Positions 57,437 to 64,000 of a DNA stretch of 64,000 bases are shown here, one piece after another. Numbering within the stretch: position 1 is the stretch's first letter; every line of letters starts with the position of its first letter. Under the pieces are notes generated by a model. That model did not search any database, was not told where the DNA came from, and saw only the letters and a program-made list of their open reading frames with translations. The stretch comes from a virus, in the IMG/VR virus record IMGVR_UViG_3300034061_005520, positions 62,001-126,000 of that record; one strand, written 5' to 3'. Made by a program: the position numbers and the translations under genes.

Positions 57437-57635
57437 TTATGATTTGCTTATTAGAATTTGTCAATATTCGTTGAGAAAAGGCTATGGCCTCGACCAAGAA
57501 CAAATATCTGACATTGACAGGATGCTGAACAAGTTGTATAATGAGCGTAACTCTAGGGAGAAACTGGATGCTTTGGTCAGAAATAAAAAAGTGGGCAAAA
57601 CAACAGGGGTACGAAACCCTCAAGGAAAAGGGTGA
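57423..57635 (+). CDS. Small basic protein
   Basis: 70 residues from the ATG at 57423 (MTKNDYDLLIRICQYSLRKGYGLDQEQ...), Lys/Arg-rich tail. Overlaps the next gene by 68 bases in another frame. Confidence 0.52.
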   Translation: MTKNDYDLLIRICQYSLRKGYGLDQEQISDIDRMLNKLYNERNSREKLDALVRNKKVGKTTGVRNPQGKG

Positions 57636-57816
57636 CGAAGAAAAGGGAGAGCCTGTACAATATTACTGGTCAAAAGCAGATGATTCAAACCGTAGCGGAG
57701 TTGCAAAGAGCGTTAGCAAATTAGCCAAAGCAATTTATAATGACATGACAGATAATAAATGGTTGGATCATCAACAAACATATTTACTAAACATGGAAAT
57801 CAAAAATTATAAGTAA
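57568..57816 (+). CDS. Hypothetical protein
   Basis: 82 residues from the ATG at 57568 (MLWSEIKKWAKQQGYETLKEKGDEE...). The WSEIKKWAKQ opening and GVAKSVSKLAKAIYNDMTDNKWLDHQQTY match small conserved phage proteins. It overlaps the preceding gene, one of few out-of-frame overlaps here. Confidence 0.58.
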   Translation: MLWSEIKKWAKQQGYETLKEKGDEEKGEPVQYYWSKADDSNRSGVAKSVSKLAKAIYNDMTDNKWLDHQQTYLLNMEIKNYK

Positions 57817-57949
57817 TGTAAAACTAGTTAGCGTAACTCCAGATGCAGAAAACCATATAATCAATAGGCCAAAAAAAAATAAAATATTCTTACTATTTCT
57901 ATGGTAATTGGTGTATTAGATAATATAACCATTTATTATGGAGATAACT

Positions 57950-58552
57950 ATGAAAAACAAACCAGCACAAAATTTGATAGGTAAAACATTTGGCAGATTA
58001 ACAGTTACCGAATTTATGGGTTTTAAAGTATTTTGGAAGGATAGGAGGGAAAGTTATTGGAAAGTTAAATGTGTTTGTGGTCAAGAAAAAATATTGAGAA
58101 TAGGTTGCTTAAAAAGAACCAAGAGTTGCGGATGTTTGTTAGATGAGTTTAGAAAAAATATTCTTCCAGAAAAAACTGCACAAAGAAATACTAAGCCTTT
58201 AGGTGAAGCGGCAAAACACTGTTGCTATAAGGGCTATGTAAATCGAAGCCAAAACAAGAAAATAGATTTTGAATTTACAAAAGAAGAATTTTTAGAATTA
58301 ACACAAAAACAATGTTATTATTGTGGCAGATTGCCTAGAACAACAATAAAAACCAACATAGGAAAAAGAAAAAGAAATGGCTCTTTTACATATAATGGTT
58401 TAGATAGAATTGATTCTAGTAAAGGATATACAAAAAATAATACCGTAACTTGTTGTGAAATCTGCAATAAAGCAAAACGAGATATGAGCCAGGAACTATT
58501 TTTAGAATGGATAAATGACCTCATACAATATAGGACTAAATATGCAAAATAA
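57950..58552 (+). CDS. HNH endonuclease with N-terminal zinc motif
   Basis: 200 residues from the ATG at 57950, preceded by GGAGATAAC. The N-terminal LIGKTFGRLTVTEF and CVCGQEK...SCGCLLDEF segment is the zinc-binding AP2/HNH-associated module of phage homing endonucleases. The C-terminal half carries CYYCGRLP, then NGLDRIDSSKGYTKNNTVTCCEICNKAKRDMS, an HNH core. Likely a free-standing homing nuclease inserted between small genes and ThyX. Confidence 0.85.
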   Translation: MKNKPAQNLIGKTFGRLTVTEFMGFKVFWKDRRESYWKVKCVCGQEKILRIGCLKRTKSCGCLLDEFRKNILPEKTAQRNTKPLGEAAKHCCYKGYVNRSQNKKIDFEFTKEEFLELTQKQCYYCGRLPRTTIKTNIGKRKRNGSFTYNGLDRIDSSKGYTKNNTVTCCEICNKAKRDMSQELFLEWINDLIQYRTKYAK

Positions 58553-59168
58553 TGTTGAGTTGGTAGGATACTACGGTGATGATAAAATTATAAGTTGTTC
58601 TGCTTGGACTAGCACTTCTAGAGATTTATCAGAAGATAAAATCAATAGAATCCCCAAACTGTTAAAAATGTTAGCGGATGAAGGGCATCATACTCCTTTT
58701 GAAAAATCTTATCTACACTTTCTTGTAACCACAGATATAGCCTCTCATATACATATTATCAAACATCGTATCGGCGTTAGTGTCAACGGAGAATCTGCAA
58801 GATATAAAGAGATCAAAGAAGATAAATATTTAGTCCCTGAAGACTGGCCCGAACTATGGAAAGAACAATTAAAGCATTATACGGAAAATGGGTTGAGACT
58901 ATACCATGATTGTATTAAAGATTTAACAGATAATTATGGTGTTGATCGAAAAAGAGCCAAAGAATCTGCTCGATTTTTTAGAGGATATAATACACAAATT
59001 ACCGCTGATGTGAGTTTTAATTGGAGAAGTTTTTATCATTTTCAATCTTTAAGAAATAAAGACAACGCTCAACTAGAAATCAGAGAAATAGCACAACAAA
59101 TGTTAGAATTAGTGAAAAATATACCAGATAAGCCATTTAAATATACTATTGAAGCGTTTGGACTATAA
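58542..59168 (+). CDS. thyX: Flavin-dependent thymidylate synthase
   Basis: 208 residues from the ATG at 58542. GHHTPFEKSYLHFLVTTDIASHIHIIKHRIGVSVNGESARYKE has the ThyX motif (R/K)HR-x7-S with Ser/Arg/Tyr of the signature, here KHR. DVSFNWRSFYHFQSLR near 157 is the second flavin/dUMP-site. Provides dTMP from dUMP with FAD and methylene-tetrahydrofolate. Overlaps the HNH gene by eleven bases. Confidence 0.92.
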   Translation: MQNNVELVGYYGDDKIISCSAWTSTSRDLSEDKINRIPKLLKMLADEGHHTPFEKSYLHFLVTTDIASHIHIIKHRIGVSVNGESARYKEIKEDKYLVPEDWPELWKEQLKHYTENGLRLYHDCIKDLTDNYGVDRKRAKESARFFRGYNTQITADVSFNWRSFYHFQSLRNKDNAQLEIREIAQQMLELVKNIPDKPFKYTIEAFGL

Positions 59169-59169
59169 T

Positions 59170-59292
59170 ATGGTAAACTTTAGACTTAGTGAATATAGCG
59201 ACATATTGTTCGCTTTCCCGTTCATATTTATAGGAATATGCTGTATAATGTTTACTATTTTTGGAATTGTACTTAAAATAACGAAAGACTAG
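59170..59292 (+). CDS. Small membrane protein
   Basis: 40 residues, one membrane helix (ILFAFPFIFIGICCIMFTIFGIVL). Two bases after ThyX. Confidence 0.45.
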   Translation: MVNFRLSEYSDILFAFPFIFIGICCIMFTIFGIVLKITKD

Positions 59293-59294
59293 AT

Positions 59295-59453
59295 ATGTTA
59301 ATAAATCTTGTGCTATCTTTGTTCGCCATATATTTACTTGTTGGACTGGTAGTATTCTTTGGTGGATTATTCTTTTTAGTTTCTACGGCCTATTATATGC
59401 AGAAGGAAGATAAACTGAGACAAGAAAACTATAACAAGAAAGAAAAAATATAA
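59295..59453 (+). CDS. Small membrane protein
   Basis: 52 residues with one helix (LVLSLFAIYLLVGLVVFFGGLFFLVSTAYY) and a charged tail. Stop overlaps the next start as TAATG. Confidence 0.48.
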   Translation: MLINLVLSLFAIYLLVGLVVFFGGLFFLVSTAYYMQKEDKLRQENYNKKEKI

Positions 59454-59644
59454 TGTTAGAATTTTTAGTTACTGGTCAGGGATACGAAAAAAACGATAAG
59501 TATAAGCAAACTATTTTGCTGCATGAAACTTTTTTTACAACAACCGAACTAGAAGCACAACTGGCTTTTCAGCAATATTTTGAACCCACCCATAAAGTTA
59601 TGAGAATTTATTCTGCGATAGACGTTACCGAAAACAGAGCATAA
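59453..59644 (+). CDS. Small hypothetical protein
   Basis: 63 residues (MLEFLVTGQGYEKNDKYKQTILLHETFF...), beta-rich. Coupled to the preceding gene. Not recognised. Confidence 0.52.
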   Translation: MLEFLVTGQGYEKNDKYKQTILLHETFFTTTELEAQLAFQQYFEPTHKVMRIYSAIDVTENRA

Positions 59645-59646
59645 GT

Positions 59647-60270
59647 ATGGATACTAAACTAAATTTTATCACCAAATGCACCAGAGAACTTTTAGCCAAT
59701 GGATTTTCTGTGTTGATACATAGAAAAAAGGAATTAGATGGTTATGGAGGATGGTTTGGTGCAGAAGATGGTGAGAGGGAATTGGTTGTTGCTTTAGACC
59801 ATGATATGGGTTTTGAAGTATTCTTGCATGAATATTGTCACTACTTACAGTGGAAAAATAATCGTGACCTATGGGATAGGTCGTTATTAACATATGACAC
59901 TTTATTTGAATGGATAGATAAGCCAGAGTCTAATTATACGGATGAGGAATTAAACCAAAGTCTTCATGATATTCTAGAATTAGAACATGATTGTGAGAAC
60001 AAGGCACTAAGATTGCTGCACAATAACCCTATAGAAGATGTAAGTGTTGATAAGTATATTCGTGCAGTTAACGCATATCTGCTTCATTATCACATTAATC
60101 GCTCTTTACGCAAAAGACCAAAGAATCCCATCTATTCTGATAGGGTTCTCAGTCATATGCCTAATACATTTCATATGAATCTTGCCTATTATCTAGATTC
60201 TAATAATATCACAGAGCCTATGAGAGCAGCACTTCTGCAAGAATACGAAGAAACTCAAGAATCGCGTTGA
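59647..60270 (+). CDS. Zinc metallopeptidase-like protein
   Basis: 207 residues. FEVFLHEYCHYLQW (about 56-69) is HExxH, with a candidate third ligand in LELEHDCENKAL near 113. No signal peptide, so the target is inside the cell. The downstream region is helical. It ends where a promoter for the UvdE gene starts. Confidence 0.72.
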   Translation: MDTKLNFITKCTRELLANGFSVLIHRKKELDGYGGWFGAEDGERELVVALDHDMGFEVFLHEYCHYLQWKNNRDLWDRSLLTYDTLFEWIDKPESNYTDEELNQSLHDILELEHDCENKALRLLHNNPIEDVSVDKYIRAVNAYLLHYHINRSLRKRPKNPIYSDRVLSHMPNTFHMNLAYYLDSNNITEPMRAALLQEYEETQESR

Positions 60271-60294
60271 CAGATGCCGATAGCGTAGTATACT
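60267..60294 (+). promoter_or_regulatory. Promoter, YCGATA type
   Basis: TTGACA, 16 bases containing CCGATA, TATACT. Overlaps the previous stop codon. Confidence 0.8.
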
Positions 60295-60315
60295 GATGCT
60301 ATCTTAGGAGAATCT

Positions 60316-61230
60316 ATGGCTTACGGTCTGTGCTGCATATCTTTAAAACTTAAGGAACAGGGTCATGGATTTAAAACAATGACCTACAAGCGTTTCGCTT
60401 CACTTCCAAGAGTGGAAGCGTTGAGTATCCTTGGTGATCGTATCCACAATAATATGGTTGTAACCAATGAAACAATCCAGTTTTGCGGTGATAATGGCTA
60501 CTCTTATAGAGTTAGTAGTGATCTATTTCCTCTTATCACTTTTGATGAGGCTAATATTTCTCTAGAAGATTTGCCTAATTATGACGATATTCAAGATGAA
60601 ATGGACAATATAGAACAAACCATTAAAGATAAGGGTGTTCGCATATCTTGTCACCCATCAGAGTTTAATGTTCTTGCATCCACCAATGAAAAAGCAGTAG
60701 AAAAAACTATTACAGAACTTAATTTCTATAGCAGTTTTCTCGACAGGATTGGCTGTAAAGCAAATTACTACAACCCAATGAATTTGCACGTTCATAATAA
60801 AAATGGAACGTATGATGAAATCATTGAACGATTTAAACGCAACTTTGATAAATTAGACGATAATTGCAAGGCAAGACTTGTTATTGAGAATGATGACAAA
60901 TTGAATTGTTGGAGTGTTCGTGAACTAATCACTCATTTTCATCCTAAAACCAATATCCCTATCACGTTCGACTATTTGCATCACAAATGCCATTCTGATA
61001 TGCTTAATGAAAATACAGCCATTATTGCGTGTCACGACACTTGGCATGGACACAAACCACTATTTCATTATAGTGAATCAAGAGAAGGTAATAATCCTAG
61101 AGCCCATGCAGATTATGCCTATAATAAGTTTGAAACCTATGGACTAGATTTTGATGTAGATATGGAACTAAAAGCAAAAGACTACGCTATAGAGAAGCAC
61201 GAAGAAATTTGTAAAGGAGTATTAACATGA
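60316..61230 (+). CDS. uvdE: UV-damage endonuclease
   Basis: 304 residues. The UvsE/UvdE TIM-barrel pattern is clear: GLCCISLKLK at the start, VRISCHPSEFNVLAS (about 108-122), NPMNLHVHNK (about 152-161), RLVIENDD (about 191-198), PITFDYLHHKCH (about 216-227) and ACHDTWHGHKPLFHYSESRE (about 238-257) supply the metal ligands His, Glu and Asp. It nicks 5' to UV photoproducts and other lesions, and its start follows TTAGGAGAATC. Confidence 0.93.
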   Translation: MAYGLCCISLKLKEQGHGFKTMTYKRFASLPRVEALSILGDRIHNNMVVTNETIQFCGDNGYSYRVSSDLFPLITFDEANISLEDLPNYDDIQDEMDNIEQTIKDKGVRISCHPSEFNVLASTNEKAVEKTITELNFYSSFLDRIGCKANYYNPMNLHVHNKNGTYDEIIERFKRNFDKLDDNCKARLVIENDDKLNCWSVRELITHFHPKTNIPITFDYLHHKCHSDMLNENTAIIACHDTWHGHKPLFHYSESREGNNPRAHADYAYNKFETYGLDFDVDMELKAKDYAIEKHEEICKGVLT

Positions 61231-61373
61231 GTGGATGGCTAATAGCACTAACTGGCTGCGTATATGCTTATGTTAGTATAGAGCAGTTTTGTAAAGGCAA
61301 TTATGGTCTTGGCATAGCGTATGCTGGCTACTCTTTTGCTAACTGCGGCCTATATATGCTTGCTACTAAATAG
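61227..61373 (+). CDS. Conserved small membrane protein
   Basis: 48 residues (MSGWLIALTGCVYAYVSIEQFCKGNYGLGIAYAGYSFANCGLYMLATK). Two hydrophobic stretches; the same pattern is common in phages without a function. Coupled as ATGA to uvdE. Confidence 0.65.
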   Translation: MSGWLIALTGCVYAYVSIEQFCKGNYGLGIAYAGYSFANCGLYMLATK

Positions 61374-61381
61374 GACATAAT

Positions 61382-61564
61382 ATGAAAGAGCCACAAAAAA
61401 TCAAACTAACAGACTCTCCACAAAGTAAGAGGGTAAATCTTGTCCCATTGTCATCTGCCGATAAGTTATATCCAGAGCCAGTGATAGACGATACTTATAG
61501 CAAAACATATCAAAGCACATTGGATAATACGGATAATGAAAATAATAAACAAGACAATACGTAA
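61382..61564 (+). CDS. Small polar protein
   Basis: 60 residues (MKEPQKIKLTDSPQSKRVNLVPLSSADK...), polar and probably disordered. Overlaps the next start by 29 bases. Confidence 0.48.
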   Translation: MKEPQKIKLTDSPQSKRVNLVPLSSADKLYPEPVIDDTYSKTYQSTLDNTDNENNKQDNT

Positions 61565-61994
61565 AGCATACGCTAATTGGAATCCAAGTCCTCTTATTAG
61601 GTGTTACCACTATGCCGCTGCTTTTCATGGTAACAAAATGATTTGTTTCACCAAAAACAATCCGATAAAAACTAATACCAGAGCCTATCGTATAGGTGAG
61701 CAGTTTAATCTTCCTAAATATATAGAATATCCATATGTACACGCTGAATCTCATCTTATTTCTAAACTTTTGGATCAATACAATACCATTCGTTCTGATT
61801 GGACATTATGTGTTCTTAGAATTAATCGAAAGGGACTAATACTTGGAAGTAAACCTTGCGAAAATTGTAATAAACTCTTAAGTGCTGTTGGATTGAAAGA
61901 TATTTATTATAGTACCGATGGCGGCAATTTTAGTGACAGTATTGGAAATTTGATTACAGTAGACGAGTTGACAATGCCGATGACTATGGTATAA
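61536..61994 (+). CDS. Cytidine-deaminase-like protein
   Basis: 152 residues. VHAESHLISKLL (about 68-79) and PCENCNKLLSAVGLKDIYYST (about 107-127) form the HxE and PCxxC zinc site of the deaminase fold; the proton-shuttling Glu is present. A substrate could be dCMP, cytidine or a nucleic acid. Together with ThyX and the phosphoribosyltransferase it fits nucleotide supply. No further family call is safe. Confidence 0.78.
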   Translation: MKIINKTIRKAYANWNPSPLIRCYHYAAAFHGNKMICFTKNNPIKTNTRAYRIGEQFNLPKYIEYPYVHAESHLISKLLDQYNTIRSDWTLCVLRINRKGLILGSKPCENCNKLLSAVGLKDIYYSTDGGNFSDSIGNLITVDELTMPMTMV

Positions 61995-61995
61995 T
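61968..61995 (+). promoter_or_regulatory. Promoter, YCGATA type
   Basis: TTGACA, 16 bases containing CCGATG, TATAAT, overlapping the end of the deaminase gene. Confidence 0.8.
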
Positions 61996-62014
61996 CCGCT
62001 AAACGGAGGTTGCC

Positions 62015-62233
62015 ATGAACTGTATCTATTGTAAAAACTGCGTTGGTATTGATCGGTATGAGTTTTTAACTGAGACTGGACGCAAAATCATTTGCACAGA
62101 ATGTAGTGTTGAGCATCGTGCTGTTGGTTTTATGGATTGGGGACATAAAACAGCACCAAGTTTAGTTATGGTTCCAAGTAACGCCAAAGAAACTATTCGT
62201 ATTCTTCATAGAGCAAATCGGAGGGCTAGGTAA
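62015..62233 (+). CDS. Small zinc-ribbon protein
   Basis: 72 residues (MNCIYCKNCVGIDRYEFLTETGRKIICTECS...). Two Cys pairs give a zinc ribbon, then a basic tail (RILHRANRRAR). Preceded by ACGGAGG. Likely nucleic-acid binding. Confidence 0.65.
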   Translation: MNCIYCKNCVGIDRYEFLTETGRKIICTECSVEHRAVGFMDWGHKTAPSLVMVPSNAKETIRILHRANRRAR

Positions 62234-62481
62234 TGGATTTAGAGATTGAGAGTTTATTGTTTAAGCAGGTAGATAAGCCCAAAAACTATTTGATGATTAA
62301 AATTATTAATGTTTTTGAAAACCGCTATCGCATTAATATCTATGTTGAAATCGAAGAAAACAATTTAATTAAACGAAAGATTAAGCAAAGTTACTTTTGT
62401 CACTATAGCCCCGGTAAACTTACTATCATACCAGAACCGGATTATAAATCAGAAGAACAAAAAAGAAAACAAAGACTATGA
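62233..62481 (+). CDS. Hypothetical protein
   Basis: 82 residues (MDLEIESLLFKQVDKPKNYLMIKIINVFENRYRINIYVEIEEN...), beta-rich, with a basic end. Overlaps the neighbours. Not recognised. Confidence 0.55.
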   Translation: MDLEIESLLFKQVDKPKNYLMIKIINVFENRYRINIYVEIEENNLIKRKIKQSYFCHYSPGKLTIIPEPDYKSEEQKRKQRL

Positions 62482-62897
62482 ACAGCGAATTACAAAATCA
62501 GTTATACGAAAAATATCCACAACTTTTTGTCAATAAAAACAAGACTCCTATGGAAAGCCCTATGTGTTTTGGCATAGAGTGCGGAGAAGGTTGGTATGAC
62601 ATTCTATCTTCTCTTTGTTGGATGATTAACCAGCATGAAGGAAACATTGAAGCCAGAACAAAATATAATCCAGAATATGCTACTATTACTGAGTATTTTC
62701 CTGTAAAATTTGACCAAATTAAAGAAAAGTACGGTGGTCTTAGAGTTTATTTTAGTGGTGGGGATGAATATATAGAAGGTTTAGTGAGCATGGCAGAAGC
62801 AATGAGTTATAAGATTTGCGATATTTGTGGAAACAAAGGAGAGCCCAATAAAGAGGGTTGGATTTCAACTCGTTGTGAGGCTCATAGAAATTCTTAA
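62478..62897 (+). CDS. Conserved phage zinc protein
   Basis: 139 residues. GIECGEGWYDILSSLCWMI, KFDQIKEKYGGLRVYFSGGDEYIEGLVSMAEAMS and CDICGNKGEPNKEGWISTRCEAH match a conserved phage family whose C-terminal Cys/His group probably binds zinc. Function unknown. Confidence 0.72.
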   Translation: MNSELQNQLYEKYPQLFVNKNKTPMESPMCFGIECGEGWYDILSSLCWMINQHEGNIEARTKYNPEYATITEYFPVKFDQIKEKYGGLRVYFSGGDEYIEGLVSMAEAMSYKICDICGNKGEPNKEGWISTRCEAHRNS

Positions 62898-62907
62898 AGA
62901 CTATGGC

Positions 62908-62935
62908 TTGACAGTGCCGATTGGTATGTTATACT
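62908..62935 (+). promoter_or_regulatory. Promoter, YCGATA type
   Basis: TTGACA, 16 bases containing CCGATT, TATACT. Confidence 0.78.
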
Positions 62936-62973
62936 TAGAGCGTATCAGTTACTCAATCACAGGAGATCAGATT

Positions 62974-63387
62974 ATGGGTCTTGGTAAAGGTAAGAAGGCT
63001 TGTGACAAGTGCGGCACGGTTACTGGCCCCCGTGCATATATGTGCAAGAATTGTAATCATCCATTTGTTTTTAAGGCAAAAAGCAAGGAATCAAAAAATA
63101 CAAAGATTATTCGTGACTTTAATTGGAGAGAACTGATTAAGGGGGATAGGATCAAGGTTGCTGGCGGCCCATTCTATGTAAGCCGGGGTGAATTTATCCC
63201 AATGGGTTATCGCGGACGTTTTGTTGTGGAAAAGGTAGATGAAAATGGTATTCTCGCATGGGGTATTGACAAGCAGGCCGGTTTCTGTCATATTTGGATG
63301 AATGGGGATATTCAAAACAAGGAAACTGGAGTTTGGAAAACCAAACATAAAATGATGAAACTTAAGCCCCGAGAACAAGTCACATGA
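62974..63387 (+). CDS. Zinc-ribbon protein with SH3-like end
   Basis: 137 residues from the ATG at 62974, preceded by ACAGGAGATC. CDKCG and CKNCNHPF form a zinc ribbon; then a beta part (GDRIKVAGGPFYVSRGEFIPMGYRGRFVVEKVDENGILAWG) like an SH3-type barrel. A DNA- or RNA-binding role is possible. Confidence 0.65.
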   Translation: MGLGKGKKACDKCGTVTGPRAYMCKNCNHPFVFKAKSKESKNTKIIRDFNWRELIKGDRIKVAGGPFYVSRGEFIPMGYRGRFVVEKVDENGILAWGIDKQAGFCHIWMNGDIQNKETGVWKTKHKMMKLKPREQVT

Positions 63388-63665
63388 ATTTTACACAAGA
63401 ACAAAGGGATCAATTCAATAAACTAATAGACTATAGGGATGAAATTACCAATAGTATGTTTCATATTGAGCGTATCCTAAAGCATTATTTTCCAGAGGAA
63501 TTTGAAATAGCCTACCAGCATTATATTCCTCAAATAATGACCGCTCTTTATGAAGATAGTAAGTGGCTCCCAAGAGGAAACTATAATTTACAGCAAACCA
63601 TAGATAGACTGCTAGAGAAAATGGCTAATAATCAGGATTCATCAAGTATTAAAAGATTTATCTAG
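63384..63665 (+). CDS. Hypothetical helical protein
   Basis: 93 residues (MNFTQEQRDQFNKLIDYRDEITNSMFHIERIL...), helical, coupled as ATGA to the preceding gene. Not recognised. Confidence 0.55.
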   Translation: MNFTQEQRDQFNKLIDYRDEITNSMFHIERILKHYFPEEFEIAYQHYIPQIMTALYEDSKWLPRGNYNLQQTIDRLLEKMANNQDSSSIKRFI

Positions 63666-63681
63666 TTTTAGGGGTATTAAT

Positions 63682-64000
63682 ATGGAAACTTACAGCGTGT
63701 TAGATTTGGATGCTTATGCCGATAGTATTAGATCAGCAGCAGCATCCTCTTTGTGTGAAAACTATACAGAAAATCTGGACGACTTTATAACCATCAATCA
63801 AGTTAAGGATATTATCTCAAATCATATTGTTGGTATTGACGAGAACGATAGATATATAGTCGATGAAGATAGTTTTAATGACACATTTGAAGAGGTTAGC
63901 ATTTGGCTACACGAAGTTGGTTTAGCGAAACTTGCTGCGGCTGGAAAACTTGAGTGTGCATGGGATGATGAAAGTGGCGAAATGATTTTTTGGATGCCGC
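63682..64000 (+). CDS. Acidic hypothetical protein, partial
   Basis: At least 106 residues (METYSVLDLDAYADSIRSAAASSLCENYTENLDD...), acidic, preceded by TTTAGGGGTATTAAT. The frame runs off the right edge. Not recognised. Confidence 0.6.
   Translation, partial: METYSVLDLDAYADSIRSAAASSLCENYTENLDDFITINQVKDIISNHIVGIDENDRYIVDEDSFNDTFEEVSIWLHEVGLAKLAAAGKLECAWDDESGEMIFWMP

Overview
The window is part of a tailed double-stranded DNA phage (or prophage) genome, probably a siphovirus. All recognisable virion genes lie on the minus strand in the left 27 kb. Reading leftward from about 27.4 kb they are: small gene, sigma-like factor, HTH protein (possible small terminase), HNH nuclease, conserved Cys protein, ERCC4-type nuclease, large terminase, portal, prohead protease/scaffold, head decoration protein, major capsid protein, three or four neck/tail-completion proteins with an FGE/lectin-like display protein between them, tail tube, chaperone-like proteins, and a giant tape measure protein that runs off the left edge. 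No tail sheath gene is seen.

From 27.4 to 30 kb there is a transition zone with a small HTH/AT-hook protein, a secreted Tyr/Pro/Val-rich protein, an oxygenase-like protein and a second Thr/Pro-repeat display protein. A secreted subtilase follows at 30.1 kb. From there to the right edge almost every gene is rightward, small and tightly packed, often with ATGA or TAATG overlaps. Recognisable functions are GP88-like, kinase-like, L7/L12-like, DUF932, phosphoribosyltransferase, PD-(D/E)XK nuclease, CHAP/NlpC-like hydrolase, glycosyltransferase, two HNH nucleases, ASCH, ThyX, metallopeptidase, UvdE and cytidine-deaminase-like proteins. Seven tRNAs (Arg, Thr, Gln, Asn, Ser, Trp, Lys) and one tRNA-like element lacking an anticodon arm lie between 40.4 and 44.8 kb.

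The most striking non-coding feature is an intergenic cassette in the right arm. Between 31.5 and 46.6 kb there are 14 full copies and one partial copy of an imperfect dyad. Two short TAAGnnCTTA-like boxes flank a very GC-rich core, and in all 14 full copies I count exactly 38 bp between the box centres. Most copies end a transcription unit and are followed by an A/T tract and a sigma70-like promoter. About 30 such promoters (TTGACA, 16-18 bp, TATAAT) can be read in the right arm, and most carry a YCGATA-like box in the spacer or just after the -10. A second family of five sites ending in ATAGTCAGCGA lies upstream of genes or leaders between 38.8 and 49.7 kb.

Host: the subtilase starts with LENRSLLT and ends with a domain rich in GWTLDSD-like strings. 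The display protein carries an FGE-like domain of the kind common in Planctomycetes. These are indirect hints, so a planctomycete host is an inference. No integrase, lysis repressor, CRISPR array, rRNA or insertion sequence was seen.
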